Source: Helicobacter colisuis (GTDB lineage: Bacteria; Campylobacterota; Campylobacteria; Campylobacterales; Helicobacteraceae). From it: a DNA stretch of 64,000 nt. The stretch lies in assembly GCF_023646285.1 (NCBI RefSeq), contig NZ_JAMOKX010000002.1, positions 62,001 to 126,000 of the forward strand. The letters are read 5' to 3'. Shown here piece by piece: positions 55,019 to 63,897 of this stretch; positions within the stretch are counted from its first letter, which is position 1; each line of letters starts with the position of its first letter. Both the position numbers and the translations under genes were made by a program. The notes beneath the pieces were generated by a model. It saw only the letters and a list, made by a program, of their open reading frames with translations, ran no database searches and was not told the origin of the DNA.

Positions 55019-56248
55019 ATGGCACAGATTGAAAAAGCAAATGGCATTGTGGATTGGTTGGATAAAAGACTTGCCATAAAGCCTTTAATGAAAGTTTTAA
55101 TGACAGAATATTGGATTCCTAAAAATATTAATTTTTTATGGGCAATGGGTGTTGTTTTAGTTGTTTTATTTACACTTTTAGTGATTTCGGGTTTATTTTT
55201 GTTAATGTATTACAAGCCAGATACAAAATTAGCTTTTGATAGTGTAAATTACACAATTATGCAAGAAGTGAAATATGGTTGGTTGTGGAGACATTTGCAT
55301 GCAGTGAGCGCTTCAGTTTGTTTCTTAATTATTTATATCCATATGTTTGTAGCGATTTATTATGGATCTTATAAACGCGGTAGAGAAATGATTTGGATTA
55401 CAGGTATGATTCTTTTTGGATTATTTTCTGCTGAGGCATTTAGTGGTTATATGTTGCCATGGGGACAAATGAGCTATTGGGCAGCAGCGGTTATTACCAA
55501 CCTTTTTGGTGGAATTCCAGTGATTGGTGCTGATTTAGTTGTTTGGATTAGGGGTAATTTTATTGTTGCAGATGCGACTTTGACAAGATTCTTTATGCTG
55601 CATGTTGTGCTATTGCCTGTGGTTATTATGATAGTGATTGCTATCCATTTCTATTCTTTAAGAATCCCACATGTGAATAATGCTTATGGTGAAGAAATTG
55701 ACTTTGAAAAAGAAGCAGAGAAGTTTAAGGCTGGAAATAAAAAAGAATCAAAAGTTATTCCTTTTTGGCCAATGTTCTTATCTAAAGATTTCTTTGTGGC
55801 AAGTTTCTTTTTGGCTATTTTATTCTATTTAACTTGCTATCATTATAGTTTTGCGCTTGATCCTATTAATTTTGATCCAGCTGATCATCTAAAAACTCCC
55901 CCGCATATTTACCCAGAGTGGTATTTCTTATGGAGTTATGAAATCTTAAGAGGATTCTTCTTTAGTGCGGATTTAGGATTGATTGCATTTGGTATTGCAA
56001 ATGTGATTTTTATGCTCTTGCCTTGGTTGGATAGAAGCAATGTTGTTGCTCCTGCTCATAAGCGCCCAGCATTTATGGTGTGGTTTTGGTTATTGGTAAT
56101 TGATATGATTATTTTGACAATCTATGGTAAATTGCCTCCAACAGGGATTAATGCCTATATTGGTTTTGCAGTTACTATTGCATTCTTTGCATTATTGTTT
56201 GTAGTGTTGCCTATCATTACAAAACTAGAAAATAAAAAGAATAGTTAA
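55019..56248 (+). CDS. petB: Ubiquinol-cytochrome c reductase, cytochrome b subunit
   Basis: This is a membrane protein of about 409 residues with eight hydrophobic helices that binds two b haems and the quinone sites. Typical elements are WRHLHAVSASVCFLIIYIHM (haem histidines), GYMLPWGQMSYWAA and the second-helix pair with HVVLLPVVIMIVIAIHFYSL. The Qo-site motif PEWYF is present (HIYPEWYFLWSYEILRGF). ATG 55019 lies five bases after AAGGAG; TTG at 55016 is the alternative. Confidence 0.96.
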   Translation: MAQIEKANGIVDWLDKRLAIKPLMKVLMTEYWIPKNINFLWAMGVVLVVLFTLLVISGLFLLMYYKPDTKLAFDSVNYTIMQEVKYGWLWRHLHAVSASVCFLIIYIHMFVAIYYGSYKRGREMIWITGMILFGLFSAEAFSGYMLPWGQMSYWAAAVITNLFGGIPVIGADLVVWIRGNFIVADATLTRFFMLHVVLLPVVIMIVIAIHFYSLRIPHVNNAYGEEIDFEKEAEKFKAGNKKESKVIPFWPMFLSKDFFVASFFLAILFYLTCYHYSFALDPINFDPADHLKTPPHIYPEWYFLWSYEILRGFFFSADLGLIAFGIANVIFMLLPWLDRSNVVAPAHKRPAFMVWFWLLVIDMIILTIYGKLPPTGINAYIGFAVTIAFFALLFVVLPIITKLENKKNS

Positions 56249-56257
56249 GGAGTTGGA

Positions 56258-57100
56258 ATGAAAGAATTCTTAGCATTAATTGTAGTAGTTGTTGTTACAG
56301 GTATTATTTATTGGGGTGTAGAGCCTTTTGCGCATGGGCAAATGTATCCCAAAGTGGCTCCTGCAGACTATACTTTTTCAGATTTAAAGCCTCTTGAGAT
56401 TCAAGAGGGAAATGCTGCAAATGGGAAGGAAATTGTTTTGGCTAATTGCGTTGCATGCCATTCTATTAAAACTGAAGGTATGGAAATGCCATTCTCTCCA
56501 GCAGACGCATTGGCTGCTTATGGGGTAGTTCCGCCAGATCTTTCTAGTGCTGCATTAATTTATGATAAAAATTTCTTAGCTAATGCTATTAAAAATGTCG
56601 CAGTAGCAACTAAGCAAACTCATAAATTTAGCGGCAATCATCCTATGCCCGCATATGATTGGATGAGCGATCAAGAAATAGCGGATATTGTAGCGTATTT
56701 ACAAAGTATTACTCCAAAAGAAATGACAGATAAAGAAGTGTTTGTTGATGCATGTGGAAGATGCCATGATATGAAATACGATAAATGGTATGCAGATGGT
56801 GGATTAAAGACTTATTTGGGAACAAAAGTGCCTGATTTATCAATGATGATTCGAAGTCGCAATTTGGAATATTTACACACCTTCATCAACGATCCACAAA
56901 AAAGATTGTCAGGAACTGCAATGCCTAGAGTTGGTTTGACAGAACAAGCTGAAAAGCAAGTGATTGCTTATATGGAAAGTGTAGGTGATAGCAAAAAAGC
57001 TGAAAGAGAATCGCTTGGTTGGAAGTTAGTTGCCTTTATGGTGCTTATGGGAGTTGTAGCTTATTTGTGGAAACGCAAAATTTGGCGTGATGCCCATTAA
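56258..57100 (+). CDS. petC: Ubiquinol-cytochrome c reductase, di-haem cytochrome c1
   Basis: This 280-residue protein carries two haem c sites: CVACH (64-68) and CGRCH (166-170), so it is the di-haem c1 of the Campylobacterota bc1 complex rather than the mono-haem form. A membrane anchor lies at the N-terminus (LALIVVVVVTGIIYWG) and another at the C-terminus (LVAFMVLMGVVAYLWK). Axial methionine candidates are in NHPMPAYDWM and GTAMPRVG. It is the third gene of petABC. Confidence 0.94.
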   Translation: MKEFLALIVVVVVTGIIYWGVEPFAHGQMYPKVAPADYTFSDLKPLEIQEGNAANGKEIVLANCVACHSIKTEGMEMPFSPADALAAYGVVPPDLSSAALIYDKNFLANAIKNVAVATKQTHKFSGNHPMPAYDWMSDQEIADIVAYLQSITPKEMTDKEVFVDACGRCHDMKYDKWYADGGLKTYLGTKVPDLSMMIRSRNLEYLHTFINDPQKRLSGTAMPRVGLTEQAEKQVIAYMESVGDSKKAERESLGWKLVAFMVLMGVVAYLWKRKIWRDAH

Positions 57101-57114
57101 AAATCTTAAAAGCT

Positions 57115-57146
57115 AGTAGAAACTTAGGGTTTCTGCTTAGTTTTTA
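57115..57146 (+). terminator. Terminator-like hairpin after petC
   Basis: AGTAGAAAC (57115-57123) pairs with GTTTCTGCT (57129-57137) including one G-U pair, with a five-base loop, followed by a T-rich tail TTAGTTTTTAG. It lies just beyond the petC stop and overlaps the last codons of the convergent hypF gene. Confidence 0.5.
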
Positions 57147-59451
57147 GCCTCATATAATAAGCTTGACCAAAGCTAATTCCACCATCATTGCAAGGTATCT
57201 CTCCATTTAAAAATATTTTTTTTCCTTTGAGTGCTTTAAGAGTGAGTTTGGTAAGAATCGCATTTTGAAAACAGCCACCACTTAAGAGAATTGTTGGATA
57301 TTTTTGAGCAATAAAGCTAATGATATTTGCAAAAGTTTGATGGAAGTTTAGAGCAATATTTTCTAAAGAAATGTAATTTTTCAAGTCATGATAGATTTCT
57401 TGTATGATAGATTCCCAAAGAATTGTGTCTTTTGAAATTTTAAAGGGATAGCTTTTAGCTTGTTTTTTGTGTTTTAAAGCCTTATAGGCAAGTGTTTCAA
57501 GAATCATTCCACCTTCGCCCTCATAGTTTGTTTTTTCCACAAGATTGCATATTGAAGCCACCATATCAAAGATTCTACCAGCTGAATTGCAGGTGTAATT
57601 TTGCGTATTTTGATGCTGTTTGTAGAAAAAATCAATAATATTTTCTCCATAATCTTTTTTTAGGCTATTAATAAGTGGTAAATTCAAGTTTTTATAATCA
57701 TCTCCAAAAGCAATAAATAGTGCTTCTATTCCTAGTCTTCGCGTATCTTTGATAGCTGCTTCTCCGCCTAAGAGCTTAAAAGGGGCAAAAAAAGCTTTTC
57801 GTTTAAAACTAAGTGGTTTTTTAGGATCATAAAATAAAAACTCACTACCCCAAATATTGCCATCTGCTCCATAGCCTGTACCATCAAAAATAACTCCTAA
57901 AACTTCTTGCCTAATTTTGTTTTCTGCGACATTGGAGAGAAGATGTGCAAAATGGTGTTGGATAAAATAAGAATCACTACCATCTAAAAATTCCCTTTGT
58001 GCATAATTTGGATGTAAATCTCCGCAAAATGTGTGGATTTTAGCTTGATATTGTTGGCTAAAGAGTGTTAGATTTTGTTTGAAATTATTAATTGATTCAA
58101 GATTGTCTAAATCCCCCAAATGCGGACTTAAAAAAAGTTTGCTGTGGAGATTAAGGCAAAAAGTAGATTTTTGTTGAGCGCCAAGAGTAATGAAGTTTTT
58201 AGTGCTGTGTGGTGTTGGCAGTGGAATATCAGATAAATATCCCCTAGCACGCCTTAAAACTTGTGTCTTTTTCCCCAAAATTCTCACAAGACTATCATCA
58301 ATGGGGTTTAAAATATCGCGATTGTAAAATAAAATACCATCACAAACGCCTTGAAGTTTTTGAGTGATACCATAAAAATCCTTAATGATCGGTTCTCCGC
58401 TTATATTAGCACTTGTAAAAACTAAAGGAAAATCAATATAAAAAAACAGCAAATGGTGCAAGGCAGAATAGGGAAGTATGATTCCAAGAGTTGCGAGATT
58501 TGGTGCAATAAGGGAGAGAGGGAGATTGGTTTTAGCTTTAGAATAACTTAGCACAATGGGAGAGATGCTTGAGTTAAGCATAGTGATTGCTTGAGAATTT
58601 AAATGAGCATATTTTTGAGCCATTTGGATATTTTTGCACATTAGTGCAAATGGTTTTTTGGGGCGTCTTTTTCTTTCTCTTAGGTTTATTAGTGAATTAG
58701 CGTTGGTCGCATCACAGACCAAGGCATAACCACCAATACCCTTAATGGCTAAAATTTTACCTTCTTTGAGAGCCTTAAGCGCATTTTTGATAGGAGAATC
58801 TTTTTTGGTTAAGTGAGAGTGAATTTGAGAATCTGGTAAAAAATCGCCTTGATAATTGAATTCATCAGTAAAAAAAAGTTGCGGACCACAAGCGGGACAG
58901 CAGTTAATTTCTGAGTGGAATCGTCTTGAAGTCTTATTATTATATTCTTTTTGGCAGTTTTCACACATAACAAAGGAATGCATAGCGGTATTTTTTCTAT
59001 CATAGGGAAGCGTAGAAATAAGGCTGTATCTCCCTCCGCAATCTGTGCAACTAATAAAAGGATAAAGAAAGCGATGATTCTTAGGATCAAGAAATTCTTG
59101 TTTGCAAGATTCGCATAAGGCAATATCAGCAGGAATAGTGGCAGTTTTTATGGAGTTAGCTTGACTTTCTTGGATTAAAAAAGTGGAAAAGGTTTTTTTT
59201 ATTTGGATTGGTTTTTTGGAGATTGAGATGATTTTGGCAGCTTTAGGGGGATTTTTTAAGTCTTTAAAAAATTGCTCTAGTTTTTCTTTTTTGCCTTGAA
59301 CAAGTATTTCTACGCCTTGATTATTGTTTAGCACATAGCCTTTTAAGTGATTTTGTGTTGCGATTTTATACACAAAAGGGCGGAATCCAACGCCTTGAAC
59401 AATGCCAGTTAAATTAAGAATATAGGTTTTTTCCATTATTTTTTGAAGCAT
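57124..59451 (-). CDS. hypF: [NiFe]-hydrogenase maturation carbamoyltransferase
   Basis: HypF makes the cyanide ligands for the NiFe site from carbamoyl phosphate. The protein has about 775 residues: an acylphosphatase domain with GIVQGVGFRPFVY, two zinc-finger-like cysteine clusters (CESCKQEF ... CTDCGG and CENCQKEY ... CCPACGP), a YrdC-like domain (AIKGIGGYALVCDA) and the Kae1-like domain with VIFDGTGYGADGNIWGSEF. The first ATG is at 59451; TTG at 59457 and ATG at 59436 are alternatives. No other hyp or hydrogenase gene is in the window. Confidence 0.95.
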   Translation of the reverse strand: MLQKIMEKTYILNLTGIVQGVGFRPFVYKIATQNHLKGYVLNNNQGVEILVQGKKEKLEQFFKDLKNPPKAAKIISISKKPIQIKKTFSTFLIQESQANSIKTATIPADIALCESCKQEFLDPKNHRFLYPFISCTDCGGRYSLISTLPYDRKNTAMHSFVMCENCQKEYNNKTSRRFHSEINCCPACGPQLFFTDEFNYQGDFLPDSQIHSHLTKKDSPIKNALKALKEGKILAIKGIGGYALVCDATNANSLINLRERKRRPKKPFALMCKNIQMAQKYAHLNSQAITMLNSSISPIVLSYSKAKTNLPLSLIAPNLATLGIILPYSALHHLLFFYIDFPLVFTSANISGEPIIKDFYGITQKLQGVCDGILFYNRDILNPIDDSLVRILGKKTQVLRRARGYLSDIPLPTPHSTKNFITLGAQQKSTFCLNLHSKLFLSPHLGDLDNLESINNFKQNLTLFSQQYQAKIHTFCGDLHPNYAQREFLDGSDSYFIQHHFAHLLSNVAENKIRQEVLGVIFDGTGYGADGNIWGSEFLFYDPKKPLSFKRKAFFAPFKLLGGEAAIKDTRRLGIEALFIAFGDDYKNLNLPLINSLKKDYGENIIDFFYKQHQNTQNYTCNSAGRIFDMVASICNLVEKTNYEGEGGMILETLAYKALKHKKQAKSYPFKISKDTILWESIIQEIYHDLKNYISLENIALNFHQTFANIISFIAQKYPTILLSGGCFQNAILTKLTLKALKGKKIFLNGEIPCNDGGISFGQAYYMRLKTKQKP

Positions 59452-59521
59452 AAGCAAAAATGGATTAAAACAAGGTTAAAATTTTATCTTAGAGTTTTTA
59501 AGTAATGTTTGGAGGTTTGTG

Positions 59522-60139
59522 ATGTTGCAGGGAATTTATGCAATTAGTGATGAAATTCTTACGCCTTATCAAGAGATTTTTACAATGTTAAGCAAGGCGA
59601 TTAAAGGCGGGGTTAGTATTTTTCAGTTTCGCGATAAAACTCATCAAGATAATCAAATCGAATCTTTGGTAACAGAATTAATGGATTATTGCAAACAAGA
59701 GGGAGTTTTGTTTGTATTAAATGACAGAATTGAGTTGGCAATGAAGCTTCAAACAAAGGGTTTACATATAGGGAAAAAGCAGGAAGTAAATCCTTATAGT
59801 CTAGATGAATTGCTTATGATTCGTAAAAGTTATGGGGGGATTTTGGGTGTTTCTTGCTATGGAGATTTGCAGTTAGCGCAAAATGCTAAAGAGATTGGGG
59901 CAGATTATATTGCCTTTGGATCTTGCTTTACTTCTTCTACAAAAACACAGGCTAAGGTGATTTCTCTAGATTTATTTCAAAAGATTCAAGGAATCAAAAA
60001 ATGTGCCATTGGTGGAATCAATCAGCAAAATATTCATCAATTACAAAATGCAGATATGGCAGCGTGTATTAGTAGTATTTGGAAGGGAGATATAACTCAA
60101 AATATTTTAAATCTTAAAAGAAATTGGAAAAAGATTTGA
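59522..60139 (+). CDS. thiE: Thiamine-phosphate synthase
   Basis: ThiE joins the thiazole and pyrimidine halves to make thiamine phosphate. It has about 205 residues of TIM-barrel type: GIYAISDE, GVSIFQFRDKTHQ, FVLNDRIELAMKLQTKGLHIGKK, LGVSCYGDLQLAQNAKEIGADYIAFGSCFTSSTK and ACISSIW. The substrate-binding pattern of HxGxxD is changed (HIGKKQE). ATG 59522 lies six bases after GGAGG; GTG 59519 is also in frame. It stands alone, without other thi genes. Confidence 0.9.
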   Translation: MLQGIYAISDEILTPYQEIFTMLSKAIKGGVSIFQFRDKTHQDNQIESLVTELMDYCKQEGVLFVLNDRIELAMKLQTKGLHIGKKQEVNPYSLDELLMIRKSYGGILGVSCYGDLQLAQNAKEIGADYIAFGSCFTSSTKTQAKVISLDLFQKIQGIKKCAIGGINQQNIHQLQNADMAACISSIWKGDITQNILNLKRNWKKI

Positions 60140-60177
60140 AATAGTGTTATAATCAAAGAAAGAGAAAAAGGAAAACA

Positions 60178-60474
60178 ATGAAAAATTTATTTATTATTTT
60201 TGTAACTTACACAAAAGAGTTAGTAGAGATTGAAAAGATTCTTACTTCTCATAGAGAATATCTAAAAACAGGTTATGCAAGTGGGAATCTTTTAGCAAGT
60301 GGTCCCCAAAATCCTCGCAAAGGTGGAATCATTGTTGGGCAATTTGACAATAAGGAAGCGGCGGTTAATTTTACAAAACAAGATCCTTTTTATCTGCAAA
60401 ATGCCGCCAAATATGAAGTGGTGGAGTTTGAACCTGTCTTGCACCAAGATTTCTTAAAGGACTTTTTGGCTTAG
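60178..60474 (+). CDS. YciI family protein
   Basis: This 98-residue protein has the YciI ferredoxin-like fold pattern: FIIFVTYTKELVEIEKILTSHREYLKTG, then LASGPQNPRKGGIIVGQFDN and the C-terminal DPFYLQNAAKYEVVEFEPV. Its His and Asp residues sit where the family keeps a putative active site. Its role is not known. It follows thiE with AAGGAAAAC in front and converges with the lipoprotein gene, overlapping it by four bases. Confidence 0.9.
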   Translation: MKNLFIIFVTYTKELVEIEKILTSHREYLKTGYASGNLLASGPQNPRKGGIIVGQFDNKEAAVNFTKQDPFYLQNAAKYEVVEFEPVLHQDFLKDFLA

Positions 60475-60764
60475 TTTGCTAGAGATTGTTTTTGATTAAG
60501 CAGGGTTTGTTCATACAAATCTCTATCAAAATAATACCACTCTAGCTCGGAGGGTATTGAAGTATCAGTGATATTTTGCTTTGGTGAATTTTGGAGTGAA
60601 TTAGAGAGAGAATCTTTACTAATCCCATCAATTTTCCCTCCATTTAAAAAATAGTAAGTTACTCCCGCTCCAAGTCCAGCACCAACTAAAAAAGCATCTG
60701 TTTTGGGAGAAATGCAACCATTTAGCAAAAATCCTATTCCAAGCATTATAAGAAATTTGTTCAT
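60471..60764 (-). CDS. Small lipoprotein with glycine-zipper-like segment
   Basis: This 97-residue protein has a lipoprotein signal (IMLGIGFLLNGCIS, lipobox LNGC with Cys at about residue 17). A glycine-rich stretch follows (FLVGAGLGAGVTYYFLNGGK), like the small glycine-zipper lipoproteins. The C-terminal half is hydrophilic with an aromatic cluster (LEWYYFDRDLYE). I do not recognise a named family. It is transcribed alone between two plus-strand genes. Confidence 0.65.
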   Translation of the reverse strand: MNKFLIMLGIGFLLNGCISPKTDAFLVGAGLGAGVTYYFLNGGKIDGISKDSLSNSLQNSPKQNITDTSIPSELEWYYFDRDLYEQTLLNQKQSLAN

Positions 60765-60883
60765 TGTTAATCCTCTATGTAAATTAACTTTAATAATTTT
60801 AAAACTCTAAGCACACTTTATTCCAAAATTAGATAAAATCCGATCTTACACAAGATAAAAGCAAAAAAGGCAGAAAATTATCA

Positions 60884-61330
60884 ATGTTTGGAATGGGATT
60901 TTTTGAAATTTTAGTAATTGCAGCAGTGGCAATTATTTTTTTGGGTCCTGAGAAATTACCTAAAGCTTTGGTTGATGTTGCAAAATTTATTAAAGCAGTT
61001 AAAAGAACAATGGATGATGCCAAAGAAAGCTTGGATAGGGAAGTCAATCTTAATAAAATCAAAGAGGATGCTTTGGCATACAAAAATAGTCTCACACAAG
61101 GAGTGGAGAACTTCACAAAAGAAATGGATTTAAAAGAGCTTTCTTCTTTGGATTTTGAGGAAGATTTAAAACCGCAAATCTCAGAAACAAAAGAAGCACC
61201 ACTCACTCCAAATAACACTAATCCCCAAACTTCTAATGTAAAAGAGGGGGTTAAGCCTTTGCAAACAAAGCAAACTTTGAGTTTTAAAGAAGATGCAAAG
61301 AGTGAAGAAAAATCCATTAAGAATCAATAA
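60884..61330 (+). CDS. tatB: Sec-independent protein translocase protein TatB
   Basis: This 148-residue protein has an N-terminal membrane helix MFGMGFFEILVIAAVAIIF, the hinge LGPEKLPKAL and an amphipathic helix (VAKFIKAVKRTMDDAKESL). The polar C-terminal tail is long and acidic. Together with tatC it forms the twin-arginine signal receptor; the Rieske protein PetA in this window is a likely client. No tatA is adjacent. Confidence 0.93.
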   Translation: MFGMGFFEILVIAAVAIIFLGPEKLPKALVDVAKFIKAVKRTMDDAKESLDREVNLNKIKEDALAYKNSLTQGVENFTKEMDLKELSSLDFEEDLKPQISETKEAPLTPNNTNPQTSNVKEGVKPLQTKQTLSFKEDAKSEEKSIKNQ

Positions 61331-61348
61331 AAAGAAAGTGAGATAATA

Positions 61349-62083
61349 ATGTTTGAAGATTTGAAACCTCATATTCAAGACTTGCGCAAATGTTTAGTTG
61401 TAATTACTATAGCGCTTTTAATAACCTTTTTAATCTCTTTTTATTTTTGGGAAATAATTTTAGATTGGATGGTGGCTCCTTTGAGTGCAGCTTTACCAAA
61501 AGGGCGTGAAAGTGTTATTTTTACGCAAGTTGGAGAGGCATTTTTTACGGCTATTAAAGTAGCTTTTTTTAGTGGATTTATTTTTGCCTTACCTATTATA
61601 TTTTGGCAGATTTGGTCGTTTGTAGCTCCAGGTCTTTATGATAATGAAAAAAAGCTTGTTATCCCTTTTGTGATTTTTGGAACTTTTTTCTTTTTATGTG
61701 GTTGTGCGTTTGCGTATTATATTGCTTTTCCGGTAGGTTTTCATTATTTGATTAATTTTGGTAGTCAGCTTTTTACTGCACTTCCAAGTATTGGGGATTA
61801 TGTTGGATTCTTTGCAAAGCTAATGGTGGGATTTGGAATTTCTTTTGAGCTTCCTGTAATTACATTTTTTTTGGCAAAAATTGGACTAGTTACAGATAAA
61901 ACTTTAAAAGATTATTTTAAATACGCTATCGTTCTTATTTTTATTTTGGCGGCTATTCTTACCCCTCCTGATATTCTTTCTCAATTTTTAATGGCGATTC
62001 CTTTAGCGTTTCTGTATGGTTTGTCTATTGTTATTGCTAAAATAGTTAATCCTTATAAAAATGAGACAGATGAGAATGAATGA
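61349..62083 (+). CDS. tatC: Sec-independent protein translocase protein TatC
   Basis: This is a 244-residue protein with six membrane helices. The cytoplasmic N-terminal FEDLKPHIQDLRKCL, the loop FWQIWSFVAPGLYDNEKK (with the conserved Glu after Tyr-Asp-Asn) and GISFELPVITFFLAKIG are conserved. It follows tatB by 18 bases and overlaps queA by eight. Confidence 0.96.
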   Translation: MFEDLKPHIQDLRKCLVVITIALLITFLISFYFWEIILDWMVAPLSAALPKGRESVIFTQVGEAFFTAIKVAFFSGFIFALPIIFWQIWSFVAPGLYDNEKKLVIPFVIFGTFFFLCGCAFAYYIAFPVGFHYLINFGSQLFTALPSIGDYVGFFAKLMVGFGISFELPVITFFLAKIGLVTDKTLKDYFKYAIVLIFILAAILTPPDILSQFLMAIPLAFLYGLSIVIAKIVNPYKNETDENE

Positions 62084-63116
62084 ATTATTGCTAGAGAGTT
62101 ATGACTATAAGCTCCCTAAAGAGCTAATCGCTCTTAGCCCAATAATGCCACAAGAAAATGCTAAACTTTTGGTCTATGACAGAAAAGATTGCTCTATTGC
62201 ACATACGACTTTTAGAGATTTTGCCAGTTTTTTACCCAAAAAGACTTTGTTAGTTTTTAATGATACTAAGGTAATTCCTGCTAGAATCTATGGCAAAAAA
62301 CCACAAAAAGAAGCCTTGGGTGGTGGAAAAATAGAAGCTTTATTTCATAAAGAAATAATGGAAAATTTATATTTAATGCAGTTAAAAGGACGATTAAAAA
62401 TAGGAAATATTGTTGAGTTTGGAGAAGTTTTTGCAAAAATCCTTAAAGATTGTGGAATGGGGTTTAAGGAAGTTTCATTTTTTAAAGATGAAAAATGTTT
62501 GCATCCTCTAAGTCACCAAGAGTTTTTTGATTTTTTGCAGCAGTCTGGGCATATCCCTTTGCCACCTTATATTAAGCGTGAGGATAATCAAGAAGATAGA
62601 GTAAATTATAATTCTGTTTTTGCTAAAAATATGGGCGCGATTGCTGCTCCAACAGCTTCTTTGCATTTTAGCCAAGAGTCTTTTAGGGCTTTGCAAATGG
62701 ACTTTGAGAGTGCTTTTGTAACCTTGCATGTTGGTGCAGGGACTTTTATTGGAGTAAGCACAGAGAATATTTTGGAGCATAAAATGCACCAAGAAACTTT
62801 TGTAATACCTAAAGAAAGTGTGGAAAAAATCAAAAAAGCTTCACATATCACTGCCATTGGAACGACTGCCGCAAGAGTTTTGGAGTATTTTGCTCGCACC
62901 AAAGAAATGCAAGGAGAGTGTGATTTGTTTTTGCACCCCCAAAATAAGCCGATAATAACAAATGCCTTGTTAACAAATTTTCATTTGCCTAAAACAACTT
63001 TATTAATGCTTGTGGCTTCATTTGTGGGATTAGATGAGACAAAGAGAATTTATCAACAAGCCATTGAAAAGAAATATCGCTTTTATTCTTATGGCGATGG
63101 AATGTTGGTGCTATGA
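62076..63116 (+). CDS. queA: S-adenosylmethionine:tRNA ribosyltransferase-isomerase
   Basis: QueA transfers ribose from SAM to preQ1 in tRNA to give epoxyqueuosine. It has about 346 residues. Conserved parts are YDYKLPKELIALSPI, FNDTKVIPARIYG, HIPLPPYIKRED, DRVNYNSVFAKNMGAIAAPTASLHF and FVTLHVGAGTF. The frame opens at ATG 62061, but the third ATG at 62076 (MNELLLESYDY) gives the normal start. It overlaps tatC by eight bases and rsmG by four. Confidence 0.95.
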   Translation: MNELLLESYDYKLPKELIALSPIMPQENAKLLVYDRKDCSIAHTTFRDFASFLPKKTLLVFNDTKVIPARIYGKKPQKEALGGGKIEALFHKEIMENLYLMQLKGRLKIGNIVEFGEVFAKILKDCGMGFKEVSFFKDEKCLHPLSHQEFFDFLQQSGHIPLPPYIKREDNQEDRVNYNSVFAKNMGAIAAPTASLHFSQESFRALQMDFESAFVTLHVGAGTFIGVSTENILEHKMHQETFVIPKESVEKIKKASHITAIGTTAARVLEYFARTKEMQGECDLFLHPQNKPIITNALLTNFHLPKTTLLMLVASFVGLDETKRIYQQAIEKKYRFYSYGDGMLVL

Positions 63117-63682
63117 ATTTTGATTTAACAACACAAGCTAATCAAGCTTTAGAATCTTATGCAAAATTGCTTTTAGAGTGGAATGAGATTCATAGTTTAA
63201 GCGGGGCTAGAGATTTGGAGAGTATTTATAAAAATATTCAGGATTCTTTATATCCTTTGGAATTCTTAGGTGAAACTTTAAGAAGCAAGACAAAGCTTTT
63301 TGATGTAGGAAGTGGGAATGGATTTCCGGCTGTTGCTTTAGGGATTGCGCTTGGAATTGAAGTTGTGTTATGTGAGCCTAATGCCAAAAAGGCTGCTTTT
63401 TTGCAGAATCTTAAATCACAATTGGGATTAAAAAAATTTATGATTTTACGCAAAAAGGTGGAAGAAGTTAAGTTAGATAAAAAGCCAGATTTGATAACTT
63501 CAAGAGCGACTTTTAGCTTGGGTGGGTTTTTGCAAAAAACCCAGTCAATTATTGATAAAAATAGCTTGATTTTGCTTTATAAGGGTTCTTTAGTGCAAAA
63601 TGAGATTCCTCAAGGATTGGAGTGTGAGTGCTTTCAGAGGGATTTTAGAAATTATTTAGTAATCAAAGGAGAGAAGATATGA
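63113..63682 (+). CDS. rsmG: 16S rRNA (guanine527-N7)-methyltransferase
   Basis: This 189-residue RsmG (GidB) methyltransferase has the SAM loop FDVGSGNGFPAVALGIAL and a downstream EPNAKKAAFLQNLKSQLGL, and ends with SRATFSLGGFL and VIKGEKI. The start overlaps queA by four bases, and the stop overlaps the next small gene (ATGA), so the three are translationally coupled. Confidence 0.93.
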   Translation: MNFDLTTQANQALESYAKLLLEWNEIHSLSGARDLESIYKNIQDSLYPLEFLGETLRSKTKLFDVGSGNGFPAVALGIALGIEVVLCEPNAKKAAFLQNLKSQLGLKKFMILRKKVEEVKLDKKPDLITSRATFSLGGFLQKTQSIIDKNSLILLYKGSLVQNEIPQGLECECFQRDFRNYLVIKGEKI

Positions 63683-63897
63683 TAAAGATTTTATTGATTA
63701 TTTTATTGGTGGTTGGAATTTATTTTTTTGTCCGAAAGATCGGCTCTAAAAACACACAAGAAACTCACTCAAAAAAGCCTAATTGCGAAGAAATTATGCT
63801 AGAGTGTAAAAAATGTGGTATTTATATCTCTTCTAAAGAAGCAATTATTAGCAATGGTGAGTATTACTGCTCTAAAGAATGCTTGGAGAGATCCTAA
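63679..63897 (+). CDS. Small membrane protein with a zinc-ribbon-like cysteine cluster (PP0621-like)
   Basis: This 72-residue protein starts with a membrane helix (IKILLIILLVVGIYFFV). The C-terminal part has two cysteine pairs: CKKCG and C-SKEC in the segment YYCSKECLE, with one further Cys (NCEE) before. The layout is that of PP0621-type small proteins, sometimes called prokaryotic metallothionein-like. Zinc binding is likely. It overlaps rsmG by four bases. Confidence 0.65.
   Translation: MIKILLIILLVVGIYFFVRKIGSKNTQETHSKKPNCEEIMLECKKCGIYISSKEAIISNGEYYCSKECLERS

Noticed and set aside
60829-61317. A 162-codon minus-strand ORF opposite tatB
   Set aside because: It mirrors tatB codons, is Ser/Phe/Leu-rich as expected for an antisense frame, and has no ribosome binding site or family likeness.
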